Source: Methylobacterium sp. J-076 (lineage in GTDB: Bacteria; Pseudomonadota; Alphaproteobacteria; Rhizobiales; Beijerinckiaceae). From it: a stretch of 64,000 nucleotides of DNA. Below, in pieces: positions 17,076 through 25,456 of this stretch. A program made the translations under genes and the position numbers. The DNA is taken from the NCBI RefSeq assembly GCF_022829405.1, contig NZ_JAKSXW010000033.1:1-64000 (forward strand). Reading direction: 5' to 3'. Each line of letters starts with the position of its first letter. Within the stretch, counting starts at the first letter, position 1. The notes under the pieces were generated by a model that ran no database searches, had not been told where the DNA came from, and worked only from the letters and a program-made list of their open reading frames with translations.

Positions 17076-17873
17076 ATGTCGAATTCCGTTGGTGTATCGA
17101 GCGATGTAGTTTCCGCTTATCGGCAACAGATCGACACGCTGGGGCACGCGTCCGGAGCGACTGACGAATACAAGAGCCAGCTTGAGCAGTGGCTGCAGGC
17201 GATCGTCAATCAAATGGGCGCCGACAGCGGCCAAGGTCAGCATTCCGTGACGCCGTCGGCTTCGGCTGACCGGGGTGCCGCGGCACAGGACGCCGCGGTT
17301 CAGGGCGCGGCCGCCGGTTCGGCCACCGGAGGCTCTGCCGAGCGAGAGCTTGCCACAACCCCCACAGCCGTTTCCGTCCCGGCCGGCGGCAACGATGTCC
17401 AATTGAGCGCGGAGCCGGACGCCCTGCGCCGGCTCGACCCGCTTTTCGCGGAGGCCGCCCGGCGGAGCGGGGCGGACATCACCCTGCTGAAGGCCCAGTG
17501 TTGGGCCGAGTCCCGGGGCGATATCGGGGCGACGTCGACCAACGGCGGCAATGGCATGACGGATACGGGGCTGATGCAGGTCAACCCGGGGACCTTCGCC
17601 GGCCTGCAGGAGATCCATCCGGAGCTGCGCGGACGCTCCCTCAGCGATCCCGAGACGAATATCGAGGCCGCCGGCTTCCTGATGCATGACCTCGAGCAGA
17701 AATTCGGCAGCAAGGACCTCGCCTTGCGCGCCTACAACTCCGGAGACGACGCCGTCGATCTCAAGTCGGGCAATGCCAACACCATCACCAATGGGCTGGG
17801 CGATCCGAACTACGTGATGAACGTCAACGCCTTCTACGCCGCCCTGTTGAACGGGCAAGCGCTGCCGGCGTGA
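17076..17873 (+). CDS. Lytic transglycosylase-like protein (SLT domain) without signal peptide
   Basis: Residues about 112-260 carry a soluble lytic transglycosylase fold: the catalytic glutamate Glu145 in CWAESRGD, then TGLMQVNPGTF and LALRAYNSGDD. Such enzymes cleave the MurNAc-GlcNAc bond to make anhydro ends. The first 110 residues are polar, Ser/Ala/Gln-rich and have no signal peptide or membrane segment, which is odd for an enzyme whose substrate is periplasmic. Such proteins are often exported by specialised secretion or flagellar systems. The DNA just upstream is AT-richer than its neighbours. Confidence 0.8.
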   Translation: MSNSVGVSSDVVSAYRQQIDTLGHASGATDEYKSQLEQWLQAIVNQMGADSGQGQHSVTPSASADRGAAAQDAAVQGAAAGSATGGSAERELATTPTAVSVPAGGNDVQLSAEPDALRRLDPLFAEAARRSGADITLLKAQCWAESRGDIGATSTNGGNGMTDTGLMQVNPGTFAGLQEIHPELRGRSLSDPETNIEAAGFLMHDLEQKFGSKDLALRAYNSGDDAVDLKSGNANTITNGLGDPNYVMNVNAFYAALLNGQALPA

Positions 17874-18149
17874 GGCGGCGTTCGACCCGGCGGGCCCGTG
17901 CGCTGGGATTGGTGCGCCGTCCCACCGGGGCGGGTGGGAGCAGACTTTCCCAAGCTCCCATGGTTCCCGGAAGACCTCGGCGAAGGTTAACGGATGCGGT
18001 TTACGCCGGACCGGCGCTAGATATGGAGCTTAATTTTACCTTGATATTCAATACTGGTTGCTGGATGGCTCGGGATACTGCTTTCTCAGCGTGAGGAGGG
18101 CGCGGCGATGGTCGCGCCCAGTGTCTCTCACGGGTCGAGGTTTGCAACG

Positions 18150-18731
18150 ATGGCCGCGCCGGTCACCAAGATGTTCATGTTCGCCGCCGCCATGGGCGGC
18201 ACGCTCCTCGCCGGGCCCGCCATGGCCGGCGGCTGCTATGGCGGGGGTTGCTATCGCTACGCCACGACGCCGCCGGTCTTCGACACAGTGCAGCAGAACG
18301 TGCTGGTCCGGCCTCCGCGCACCGTCTACCGCACGGTCCCGCCGGTCTACGACACCGTCGAGGAGCAGGTGATGGTCTCCCCCGGCGGTCGCTTTTGGCA
18401 GACGAGCCGCGGCCCCGGCGGCGAGCTGATCGGCTGCTGGGTCGCCACGCCGCCGCGCTTCGCCCTCCGCCGCCGCACGGTGCTGGTGCGTCCCGCCGAG
18501 ACGGTGCCCGAGACCTACCCGCCGGAATACGCCACGGTCAGCCGGCGGGTGCTGGTGGCCCCGGCCCAGGCGGGCTGGGTGCCGGTGGGCGGCGGCTTCG
18601 GGGGATATGGCGGATACGGCGCCCCGCGGGTCGGCTCCCTTCCGGATGCCCTCGGCATCACCGGGGCCAGCTCGGCGGATGTCGGCGTGGGCCTCGGCTT
18701 CTCCCGCGGCAGCATCTACGACGGCTACTGA
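18150..18731 (+). CDS. Secreted Tyr/Val/Pro-rich protein of unknown function
   Basis: A 193-residue protein. Residues 1-26 form a signal peptide ending AGPAMAGG. The mature part repeats a pattern around PPVFDTVQQNVLVRPP, PPVYDTVEEQVMVSP and PPEYATVSRRVLVAP, three imperfect copies of about 50 residues, then a Gly/Tyr-rich stretch. The frame extends upstream to 18108, but the ATG at 18150 starts a clean signal peptide. Repeated beta-strand-like units suggest an exported surface or periplasmic protein. I do not recognise a named family. Confidence 0.75.
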   Translation: MAAPVTKMFMFAAAMGGTLLAGPAMAGGCYGGGCYRYATTPPVFDTVQQNVLVRPPRTVYRTVPPVYDTVEEQVMVSPGGRFWQTSRGPGGELIGCWVATPPRFALRRRTVLVRPAETVPETYPPEYATVSRRVLVAPAQAGWVPVGGGFGGYGGYGAPRVGSLPDALGITGASSADVGVGLGFSRGSIYDGY

Positions 18732-18746
18732 GCGTCGAGCCCCGGA

Positions 18747-18780
18747 GGCGGGCCCGGATCGGGGATCCGGGCCCGCCTTG
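18747..18780 (+). terminator. Terminator after the secreted repeat protein
   Basis: A perfect 13-bp stem (18747-18759 with 18765-18777, loop CGGGG) is followed by TTGATT. Confidence 0.75.
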
Positions 18781-18832
18781 ATTCCCGGGCCGCGCGGCGT
18801 ACCTCCCGCTGAAAGAGCGGAGGAGCGAGGCG

Positions 18833-19819
18833 ATGGGCGCGTTCAAGGCGTGGGTGGTCGAGAAGACCGAGTCCGGGCAGAGCCTTTCCTTCCGCGACTT
18901 CGATGACGCCGACCTGATGGACGGCGACGTCACCGTCCGCGTCACCCATTCGACCCTCAACTACAAAGACGGTCTCGCCCTCACGGGTCGCTCGCCGGTG
19001 GTGCGCCGCTTCCCGATGATCCCCGGCATCGACTTCGCCGGCACCGTCGAGTCGTCCGGTCATTCCGAGTACAGAGCGGGCGACGCCGTGGTCCTCACGG
19101 GCTGGGGCGTCGGCGAGACGCATCTCGGCGCCTATGCGCAGAAGGCCCGGGTGAAGGGAGACTGGCTGGTGCCGCTCCCGGCCGGGCTGTCCCCGGAACA
19201 GGCGATGGCGGTGGGCACCGCCGGCTATACGGCGATGCTCTCCCTGATGGCCCTGGACGCGCATGGGATGACGCCCTCCGACGGCCCGGCCCTGGTGACG
19301 GGTGCCTCGGGCGGCGTCGGCTCGGTGGCGGTGGCGCTCCTGGCGCGGGCGGGCTGGCACGTCATCGCCTCCACCGGCCGGGCGGGGGAGGGCGACTACC
19401 TGAAGGGCCTCGGCGCGGCCGAGATCCTGGACCGGGCCGAACTGGACAAGCCGGGCCGGCCCCTGGGCAAGGAGCGCTGGGCCGCGGCGATCGACGCCGT
19501 GGGGTCCACGACGCTCGCCAACGTGCTGGCGATGACCAAGTCCGACGGGGCGGTGGCGGCCTGCGGCCTCGCCCAGGGCATGGACCTGCCGACCTCGGTC
19601 GCCCCGTTCATCCTGCGCGGGGTATCCCTGCTCGGCATCAACAGCGTGACGACGCCGCAGAAGAAGCGCCGGGAGGCCTGGGCGCGGATCGCCCGCGAGC
19701 TCGACCTCGGCAAGCTCGCGGCGATGACCCGCACGGTCGGCCTGGAGGAGGTCGGCACCCTGGGCGAGGACATCCTCGCCGGCCATGTCCGGGGGCGGAC
19801 GGTGGTCACGGTCGGTTGA
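18833..19819 (+). CDS. acuI: NADPH-dependent acryloyl-CoA reductase / quinone oxidoreductase (YhdH/AcuI family)
   Basis: A 328-residue zinc-independent medium-chain reductase. The N-terminal catalytic domain has STLNYKDGLALTG and FPMIPGIDFAGTV, and the NADP-binding Rossmann motif is VTGASGGVGSVAV near residues 160-172. AcuI reduces acryloyl-CoA to propionyl-CoA and detoxifies acrylate. In methylotrophic alphaproteobacteria it may also serve C3-CoA metabolism. GGAGG-type ribosome binding sequence precedes the ATG at 18833. It stands alone between a terminator and the GreA-like gene. Confidence 0.87.
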   Translation: MGAFKAWVVEKTESGQSLSFRDFDDADLMDGDVTVRVTHSTLNYKDGLALTGRSPVVRRFPMIPGIDFAGTVESSGHSEYRAGDAVVLTGWGVGETHLGAYAQKARVKGDWLVPLPAGLSPEQAMAVGTAGYTAMLSLMALDAHGMTPSDGPALVTGASGGVGSVAVALLARAGWHVIASTGRAGEGDYLKGLGAAEILDRAELDKPGRPLGKERWAAAIDAVGSTTLANVLAMTKSDGAVAACGLAQGMDLPTSVAPFILRGVSLLGINSVTTPQKKRREAWARIARELDLGKLAAMTRTVGLEEVGTLGEDILAGHVRGRTVVTVG

Positions 19820-19871
19820 GCGTCATCGCGCCGGGCGCAACCGTTGCCCGCCCCGGCGTGTTGTTCGTGTC

Positions 19872-20348
19872 ATGAGTGTCGCATTCGTCAAAGAGCCCGA
19901 GGGCGGGGAAGCGTTCGAGAATCTGCCCGACAGGCCGATCTCGCCCCACGCCAACTTCGTCACGCCCGAGGGCCTCGCCCAGATCGAGGCCGAGGTCGCC
20001 CGGCTCGAAAAGGAGGTCGCCTCCCTGGATCCGGCCGACAAGGCCGAGGATTCGCGGATCGGGCGGGACCTCCGCTATTGGGCCTCGCGCAAGAACACCG
20101 CGCAGCTCGTGGAGCCCATGGGCGGTGAGACGGTGCATTTCGGCGCCACGGTCACGGTGGTCCGCGAGGACGAGGCCGGCAAGGAAACGCGTCAGACTTT
20201 CCGCATCGTCGGTGAGGACGAGGCCGACCCGCACAAGGGGTCGATCTCCTATGTGGCCCCCCTGGCCCGCGCCATCACCGGCAAGGGCGTCGGTGACGTC
20301 GCCGAGGTGAACGGCCACGAGATCGAGATCGCCGAGATCAAGGCCTGA
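19872..20348 (+). CDS. GreA/GreB-family transcription elongation factor-like protein
   Basis: A 158-residue protein. The N-terminal coiled coil (about 36-80) is followed by a GreA/GreB C-terminal FKBP-like domain (about 90-157) with HFGATVTVV, FRIVGEDEADP and SPLARALTGK-like sequence. Gre factors enter the polymerase secondary channel and stimulate RNA cleavage through two acidic residues at the coiled-coil tip. Here the tip region (DPADKAEDSRIGRDLRYW) lacks the usual GDxSENAEY motif, so cleavage activity is uncertain. The start at ATG 19872 is better than the upstream extension to 19785, which overlaps acuI. Confidence 0.8.
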   Translation: MSVAFVKEPEGGEAFENLPDRPISPHANFVTPEGLAQIEAEVARLEKEVASLDPADKAEDSRIGRDLRYWASRKNTAQLVEPMGGETVHFGATVTVVREDEAGKETRQTFRIVGEDEADPHKGSISYVAPLARAITGKGVGDVAEVNGHEIEIAEIKA

Positions 20349-20392
20349 CGGCCCGGGCCGCCATGGCTCTCCTGCGCGGCTTGGGCTTCCCT

Positions 20393-20412
20393 CGCCCGTC
20401 CTGACGGGCGAT
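20393..20412 (+). terminator. Short hairpin after the Gre-like gene
   Basis: Nine complementary bases on each side (20393-20401 with 20404-20412) separated by CT make a stem of about 8 bp; ATTG follows. It is a modest candidate terminator. Confidence 0.35.
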
Positions 20413-20461
20413 TGAGCGGCCGGGCGTCCTTTCGGGCGCACGCCGCAGAGGAGATCCCGCA

Positions 20462-21058
20462 ATGGCAAAGATCCTGGTACTCTATTACTCGACCTACGGC
20501 CACGTGGAGACGATGGCCTATGCCGTCGCCGAGGGCGCCCGCGAGACCGGGGCCGAGGTCGTGGTGAAGCGCGTGCCGGAGTTGGTGCCCGAGGAGGTCG
20601 CCCGGCAGGGCCATTTCAAGCTGGACCAGCAGGCGCCCATCGCCACGGTGGCCGAGCTGCCCGACTACGACGCGATCATCTTCGGCACGCCCACCCGCTA
20701 CGGCAACATGGCCTCGCAGATGAAGCAGTTCATCGACCAGACCGGCGGCCTGTGGCTGAAGGGGGCCTTCGTGGGCAAGGTCGGTTCGGTGTTCACCTCG
20801 ACCGCCTCGCAACATGCCGGGCAGGAAACGACCCTGACGAGCTTCCACACGGTGCTGTTCCACCTCGGGATGGTGGTGGTGGGCCTGCCCTACTCGTTCC
20901 AGGGTCAGGCCGGGCTTGAGCAGGTGAAGGGCGGCACGCCCTACGGCGCCAGCACGCTGGCCGATGGCGATGGTTCGCGCCAGCCGAGCCCCATCGAACT
21001 CGAGGGCGCCCGCTTCCAGGGCCGGCACGTCGCCGGCATCGCGGCCAAGCTCGCCTAG
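20462..21058 (+). CDS. wrbA: NAD(P)H:quinone oxidoreductase WrbA
   Basis: WrbA (198 residues) is an FMN-binding flavodoxin-like enzyme that reduces quinones by two electrons and limits oxidative stress. [14 protein letters not shown] is the phosphate-binding loop, and [18 protein letters not shown] and the [13 protein letters not shown] motif are specific to WrbA. GAGGAG precedes the ATG. Its 3' end runs into the tandem repeat array. Confidence 0.96.
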   Translation: MAKILVLYYSTYGHVETMAYAVAEGARETGAEVVVKRVPELVPEEVARQGHFKLDQQAPIATVAELPDYDAIIFGTPTRYGNMASQMKQFIDQTGGLWLKGAFVGKVGSVFTSTASQHAGQETTLTSFHTVLFHLGMVVVGLPYSFQGQAGLEQVKGGTPYGASTLADGDGSRQPSPIELEGARFQGRHVAGIAAKLA

Positions 21059-21118
21059 ACCACACACCCCACGCCGCCATCGGACGGGCAGCGAGGCGAC
21101 CCATCGGGACGCGCCGCG

Positions 21119-21660
21119 CTGCCCTGGGTCGCGTCGCTGGGCTCGCGATGACGGGGAAGGGGAATCGCAGGCCGCGCCGTCTTTGCGAGCGGAGCGAAGC
21201 AATCCAGGGCTGCGCCGCGTTCGGAGGCGTCCCGCTGCCCTGAGTCGCGTCGCTGCGCTCGCGATGATGGGGAGGGGGATCGCAGGCCGCGCCGTCTTTG
21301 CGAGCGGAGCGAAGCAATCCAGGGCTGCGCCGCGTTCGGAGGCGTCCCGCAACCTTGAGTGGCGTCGCTGCGCTCGCGATGACGGGGAGGGGGATCGCAG
21401 GCCGCGCCGTCTTTGCGAGCGGAGCGAAGCAATCCAGGGCTGCGCCGCATTCGGAGGCGTCCCGCTGCCCTGGGTCGCGTCGCTGCACTCGCGATGACGG
21501 GGAGGGGGATCGCAGGCCGCGCCGTCTTTGCGAGCGGAGCGAAGCAATCCAGGGCTGCGCCGCGTTCGGAGGCGTCCCGCTACCCTGGGTCGCGTCGCTG
21601 CGCTCGCGATGACGGGGAGGGATGATCGCAGGCCGCGCCGTCTTTGCGAGCGGGAGCGAT
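21119..21660. repeat. Tandem array of a 115-bp REP-like unit, about 4.6 copies
   Basis: The motif CTTTGCGAGCGGAGCGAAGC begins at 21181, 21296, 21411 and 21526, exactly 115 bases apart, and a degenerate copy begins at 21642. Each unit has two palindrome-like blocks: GGTCGCGTCGCTGCGCTCGC with GATGACGG, and GCGAGCGGAGCGAAGCAATC with CAGGG. The copies differ at only a few positions, so amplification is recent. All six frames stay open in places, giving misleading ORFs. I regard it as non-coding. Confidence 0.92.
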
Positions 21661-21710
21661 GGAACCGATGCGCGCCGTCGGGCGGCGTCTCGCGCCAGCC
21701 ATGCGGACAA

Positions 21711-21738
21711 GAAAAAAGGCTCGGATTGCTCCGAGCCT
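21711..21738 (-). terminator. Intrinsic terminator (minus strand) after the tRNA t6A synthase gene
   Basis: Read on the minus strand, AGGCTCGGA and TCCGAGCCT form a perfect 9-bp stem with a GCAA loop followed by TTTTTTC. It lies 93 bases beyond the stop of the minus-strand gene at 21831 and also insulates it from the repeat array. Confidence 0.85.
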
Positions 21739-21830
21739 GAAAAGGTTGAAGGCCGTATGGGGGCTGAGTGGCCTTCCTGACAGTGAGAACGGAGGCGGTG
21801 CCCGGTGGTTCCACGGCCCCCGAGAAAAAA

Positions 21831-22841
21831 TCAGCGGGGGGCCGCCGCACGGCCGAGGCGGTCGCGGATCGCCTCGCCGAGCCCGTCCGGGGGGATGGGG
21901 ACGACGGCGATGGTCGGGGCGCCCGACGCATCCAACTCGCGCAGGGCCCCGAACAGGCGGGCCGCCGCCTCGGCGGGGTCGCCGGAGGCGCTGAGGTTCA
22001 GGCGGGCGCGGGCCTGCCCGTGATTCTCCGGCAGGTAGGAGCCGAACAACAGCAGCGCCTCGCCGTCCTCGACGCGGGTGGCGTCGAGGCGCACGCGGGC
22101 ATTCGGGGCGTAGTGCGACGCCAGTAGCCCAGGGCCCACGGGGGCCTCGGCCGCGCCCGCCTCCGGCCCGGCGGGGTCGTAGCCGAGGATGGCGCTGAGA
22201 CGGGCGCGGGTGACGCCCCCCGGCCGCAACAGCCGCGCCTTTCCGCCGAGGCAGGCGACGACGGTCGATTCGAGGCCGATGCGCGTGTCGCCCCCGTCGA
22301 GCACCGCGGCGATGCGCCCGCCGAGATCCTCCAGCACGTGCGCCGCCCGGGTCGGGCTCACCCGGCCGGACCGGTTGGCCGAGGGGCCGGCGAGGGGGCG
22401 GCCGAAGGCGGCGAGCAGGGCGCGGGTGGGCGCGCTGTCGGGCACCCGCAGGGCGACGCTCGGCAGGCCGGCGCGGGCGAGGTCGCAGACCCGCGTCCGG
22501 GCGGTGGCCGGCACGACGAGGGTGAGGGGGCCGGGCCAGAAGGCGTCCGCGAGGCGCGCCGCCTCCTCGCCGAACGCGCCCTGCTCCCGTGCGGCATCGC
22601 CATCGTGGACGTGGGCGATGAGCGGGTTGAAGCTCGGGCGCGCCTTGGCCGCATAGATCGCGGCCACCGCGGCGGGGTCGGTGGCGTCGCCGCCGAGGCC
22701 GTAGACCGTCTCCGTGGGGAAGGCCACGAGCCGCCCCTCGCGCAGGAGCGCCGCCGCCTCGGACAGGCCGGCGGCGTCGGGCGCCAGCAGTCGGGTTCCG
22801 GCCAGGACCGTTGACCCGGGGTCACGCATGCGGGATGCCAT
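21831..22841 (-). CDS. tsaC: L-threonylcarbamoyladenylate synthase (Sua5/YrdC family)
   Basis: A 336-residue enzyme that makes threonylcarbamoyl-AMP from threonine, bicarbonate and ATP for the t6A37 modification of ANN-decoding tRNAs. Signature motifs are AFPTETVYGLGGDA (about 38-51), KARPSFNPLIAHV and GPSANRSGRVSPT. The C-terminal Sua5 domain (about 220-336, including LASHYAPNARVRL) makes it the long Sua5 type rather than short TsaC. The start is ATG 22841 or ATG 22829. The frame continues upstream as antisense to the acyl-CoA dehydrogenase, which I reject as coding. Confidence 0.92.
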   Translation of the reverse strand: MASRMRDPGSTVLAGTRLLAPDAAGLSEAAALLREGRLVAFPTETVYGLGGDATDPAAVAAIYAAKARPSFNPLIAHVHDGDAAREQGAFGEEAARLADAFWPGPLTLVVPATARTRVCDLARAGLPSVALRVPDSAPTRALLAAFGRPLAGPSANRSGRVSPTRAAHVLEDLGGRIAAVLDGGDTRIGLESTVVACLGGKARLLRPGGVTRARLSAILGYDPAGPEAGAAEAPVGPGLLASHYAPNARVRLDATRVEDGEALLLFGSYLPENHGQARARLNLSASGDPAEAAARLFGALRELDASGAPTIAVVPIPPDGLGEAIRDRLGRAAAPR

Positions 22842-22943
22842 CTCCGGCGGCCTCGTGCCGCCACGCAGGGTTGATGATGCCGACCGCCGTAGCGCCCGCG
22901 GCGGGGCGGGGTCAAACCTGCGGCCAAGCCGGGAGGACATGAG

Positions 22944-24683
22944 ATGAGCTACCGCGCCCCCGTCGCCGAGATGCTGTTCACCCTGCGCCACGTCGCGGGG
23001 CTGGAGGGGATCGACCCCGAGGACGCGCAGGCGATCCTCACCGAGGCCGGGCGCATCGCCGCCGACGTCCTGGCCCCCCTGAACCGGGTGGGCGACCGGC
23101 ACGGGACGCCCTTCGCGGACGGCCGCGTGACCACGCCGCCGGGCTGGCGCGACGCCTACGCCACCTTCACCCAGGGCGGCTGGAACGGCCTCTCGGCCGA
23201 CCCCGACCATGGCGGCCAGGGCCTGCCCAAGGCGATCGAGGCGGCCTGCACCGAGATGTGGAACGGGGCGAACCTCGCCTTCGGCCTGTGCCCGCTCCTG
23301 ACCCAGGGCGGGATCGAGGCGCTCTCCGCCCACGGCGCGGAGGACCTGAAGGCGCGCTACCTGGAAAAGCTGATCACGGGCGAGTGGCCGGCGACGATGA
23401 ACCTCACCGAGCCGCAGGCGGGCTCGGACCTCGCCCTGCTCCGCACCCGCGCCGAGCCGGTCGGCGACGGCCGCTACAGGATCACCGGGTCCAAGATCTA
23501 CATCACCTACGGCGAGCACGACCTGGCGGAGAACATCGTCCACCTCGTCCTCGCCCGGCTCAGGGACGCGCCGGCCGGCACCCGCGGCATCTCCCTGTTC
23601 CTCGTCCCCAAGATCCTGCCGGACGGGACGGCGAACGACCTGCGCTGCTCGGGCATCGAGCACAAGCTCGGCATCAACGCCTCGCCCACCTGCTCCATGG
23701 CCTTCGGCGACCGGGGCGGGGCCACCGGCTGGCTGATCGGCCAGGAGAACAAGGGGCTGGCCTGCATGTTCACGATGATGAACGCGGCAAGGCTCGGCGT
23801 CGGCGTGCAGGGCGTCGGCGTGGCGGAGGCGGCGACGCAGAAGGCGTTGGCCTACGCGGCCGAGCGGCGCCAGGGGAAGGCCATCGGCTCCGCCGAGGCC
23901 ACGAGCCCGATCCTCGCCCATCCCGACGTCCAGCGCATGCTCCTGACGATGAAGGCGTATACGGTGGCGGCGCGGAGCATCTGCTACCTCACCGCCGCCG
24001 CCCTGGACGCCGCCCATGGGCCGGAGGGGCGGGCGGCCCATGACCGGGCCTCGCTCCTCACCCCCGTGGCGAAGGCGTTCTCCACCGACCTCGCCAACGA
24101 GGTGACCTCGCTCGGGGTGCAGGTCCACGGCGGCATGGGCTTCGTGGAGGAGACCGGCGCGGCGCAGCTCATGCGCGACGCGCGCATCCTCGGCATCTAC
24201 GAGGGCACCAACGGCATCCAGGCCATCGACCTTACCGCCCGCAAGCTCCCGTCGAACGGCGGCGCGACGGTGCGGGCGCAGATCGCCTGGATGCGCCGGG
24301 CCGCCGAGGGCCTGCTGAAGAATCCCGAGCCCGCCTTCGGCCACATGGCGGCCCGCCTGCGCGGGGGCATCGAATCCCTCGACCGGGCGACCAGCCATCA
24401 GCTCGCGGCCCTGTCCTCGAACCGGCCGGAGGCGGCGCTCGCCGGGGCCGCGCCGTACCTGCGGCTGTTCGGGCTCGTGCTCGGCGGCGCCTGCCATGCC
24501 CGTGCCGCCCTCGCGGCGGCGGCGGCGCGCAAGGCGGGCGAGACCGACCCGGCCCATGCCGCCCGCATCGCGCTGGCCCGCTTCTACGCCGAGAACCTGC
24601 TGACGGCGGCCGGCGGCCTGGAGGACACGGTGCGCGGCGGCGCGGCCTTCACCGAGGACGCCGCCCTGGCGCTCGCCGTCTGA
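22944..24683 (+). CDS. Acyl-CoA dehydrogenase
   Basis: A 579-residue flavoenzyme of the long acyl-CoA dehydrogenase branch that has an extra N-terminal segment and a C-terminal helical extension. MNLTEPQAGSDLALLRTRA is the FAD/substrate signature, and LGIYEGTNGIQAID near residue 420 contains the probable catalytic Glu. The branch includes 3-methylmercaptopropionyl-CoA dehydrogenases (DmdC) and FadE-like enzymes, so the substrate is open. GGGAGGA precedes the ATG. The crotonase gene follows after 11 bases and the SDR gene after 3 more, clearly one operon for a CoA-thioester oxidation. Confidence 0.92.
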   Translation: MSYRAPVAEMLFTLRHVAGLEGIDPEDAQAILTEAGRIAADVLAPLNRVGDRHGTPFADGRVTTPPGWRDAYATFTQGGWNGLSADPDHGGQGLPKAIEAACTEMWNGANLAFGLCPLLTQGGIEALSAHGAEDLKARYLEKLITGEWPATMNLTEPQAGSDLALLRTRAEPVGDGRYRITGSKIYITYGEHDLAENIVHLVLARLRDAPAGTRGISLFLVPKILPDGTANDLRCSGIEHKLGINASPTCSMAFGDRGGATGWLIGQENKGLACMFTMMNAARLGVGVQGVGVAEAATQKALAYAAERRQGKAIGSAEATSPILAHPDVQRMLLTMKAYTVAARSICYLTAAALDAAHGPEGRAAHDRASLLTPVAKAFSTDLANEVTSLGVQVHGGMGFVEETGAAQLMRDARILGIYEGTNGIQAIDLTARKLPSNGGATVRAQIAWMRRAAEGLLKNPEPAFGHMAARLRGGIESLDRATSHQLAALSSNRPEAALAGAAPYLRLFGLVLGGACHARAALAAAAARKAGETDPAHAARIALARFYAENLLTAAGGLEDTVRGGAAFTEDAALALAV

Positions 24684-24694
24684 GGACACGCGAC

Positions 24695-25453
24695 ATGACC
24701 GACCACATCACGGTGTCCGACGGCGGGAACGGCGTCCGCCTCCTCACCATCGCGAGGCCGCAGAAGAAGAACGCCCTGACCGGCGCGATGTACGACGCCC
24801 TGCGCGTCGCCCTGGAACAGGCCGATGCCTCGGGCGCCATCCGGGCGGTGGTCTTTGCCGGGCAACCCGGCATGTTCAGCGCCGGGAACGACCTGTCGGA
24901 CTTCCTCGCCCAGCCCGGACGCGGCTTCAGCGACACCCCGGCCCTGCGCTTCATCCGGCAGCTCGCCCGCACGGAGACGCCGATGGTCGCGGCGGTGGAG
25001 GGGATCGCGGTCGGCATCGGCGCGACCCTGACCCTCCACTGCGACCTCGTCTACGCCAGCCCGTCGGCCCGGCTGCGCATGCCCTTCGTGGAACTCGGCC
25101 TCGTGCCCGAGGCGGCGTCGAGCTATCTGCTGCCGCTCCGCGTCGGGCGGCTGAAGGCCACGGAGCTGCTCCTCCTGTCGGAGATCCTGGATGCGGACGG
25201 GGCGCACGCCCTCGGCCTCGTCAACGCGGTGATTCCCGCCGACATGCTGCTGGAGCATGCCCTGTCGCAGGCCGCCCGCCTCGCGGCCCTGCCGCAGGGG
25301 GCGCTCGCCGCCTCGCGGAGGCTGATCCGTGGGGACCGGGAGCGGGTCGAGGCGGCCCTGGACGCCGAGGCGGAGGCCTTCGACGCGCAGCTGCGATCAC
25401 CCGAGTCGCAGGAGCGGCTCAACGCCTTCCTGTCGCGCCCGCGTCCGGCCTGA
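24695..25453 (+). CDS. Enoyl-CoA hydratase/isomerase family protein
   Basis: A 252-residue crotonase-fold enzyme. KKNALTGAMYDALRVAL, the oxyanion-hole segment FSAGNDLSDF, and EGIAVGIGATLTLHCDLVYA are typical. PFVELGLVPEAASSYLLP carries the acidic residues usually involved in hydration or isomerisation. It would hydrate or isomerise the product of the upstream acyl-CoA dehydrogenase. The substrate cannot be told from sequence. The ATG lies 11 bases after the dehydrogenase stop. Confidence 0.93.
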   Translation: MTDHITVSDGGNGVRLLTIARPQKKNALTGAMYDALRVALEQADASGAIRAVVFAGQPGMFSAGNDLSDFLAQPGRGFSDTPALRFIRQLARTETPMVAAVEGIAVGIGATLTLHCDLVYASPSARLRMPFVELGLVPEAASSYLLPLRVGRLKATELLLLSEILDADGAHALGLVNAVIPADMLLEHALSQAARLAALPQGALAASRRLIRGDRERVEAALDAEAEAFDAQLRSPESQERLNAFLSRPRPA

Positions 25454-25456
25454 TCC

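Noticed and set aside
21059..21710. Several plus- and minus-strand ORFs across the tandem repeats, including repeated CERSEAIQ-like peptides
   Set aside because: They are read-through of a non-coding repeat whose 115-base period is not a multiple of three, so the frames shift at every unit.
24584..25258. Minus-strand frame opposite the crotonase gene
   Set aside because: Antisense shadow with no recognisable motifs.
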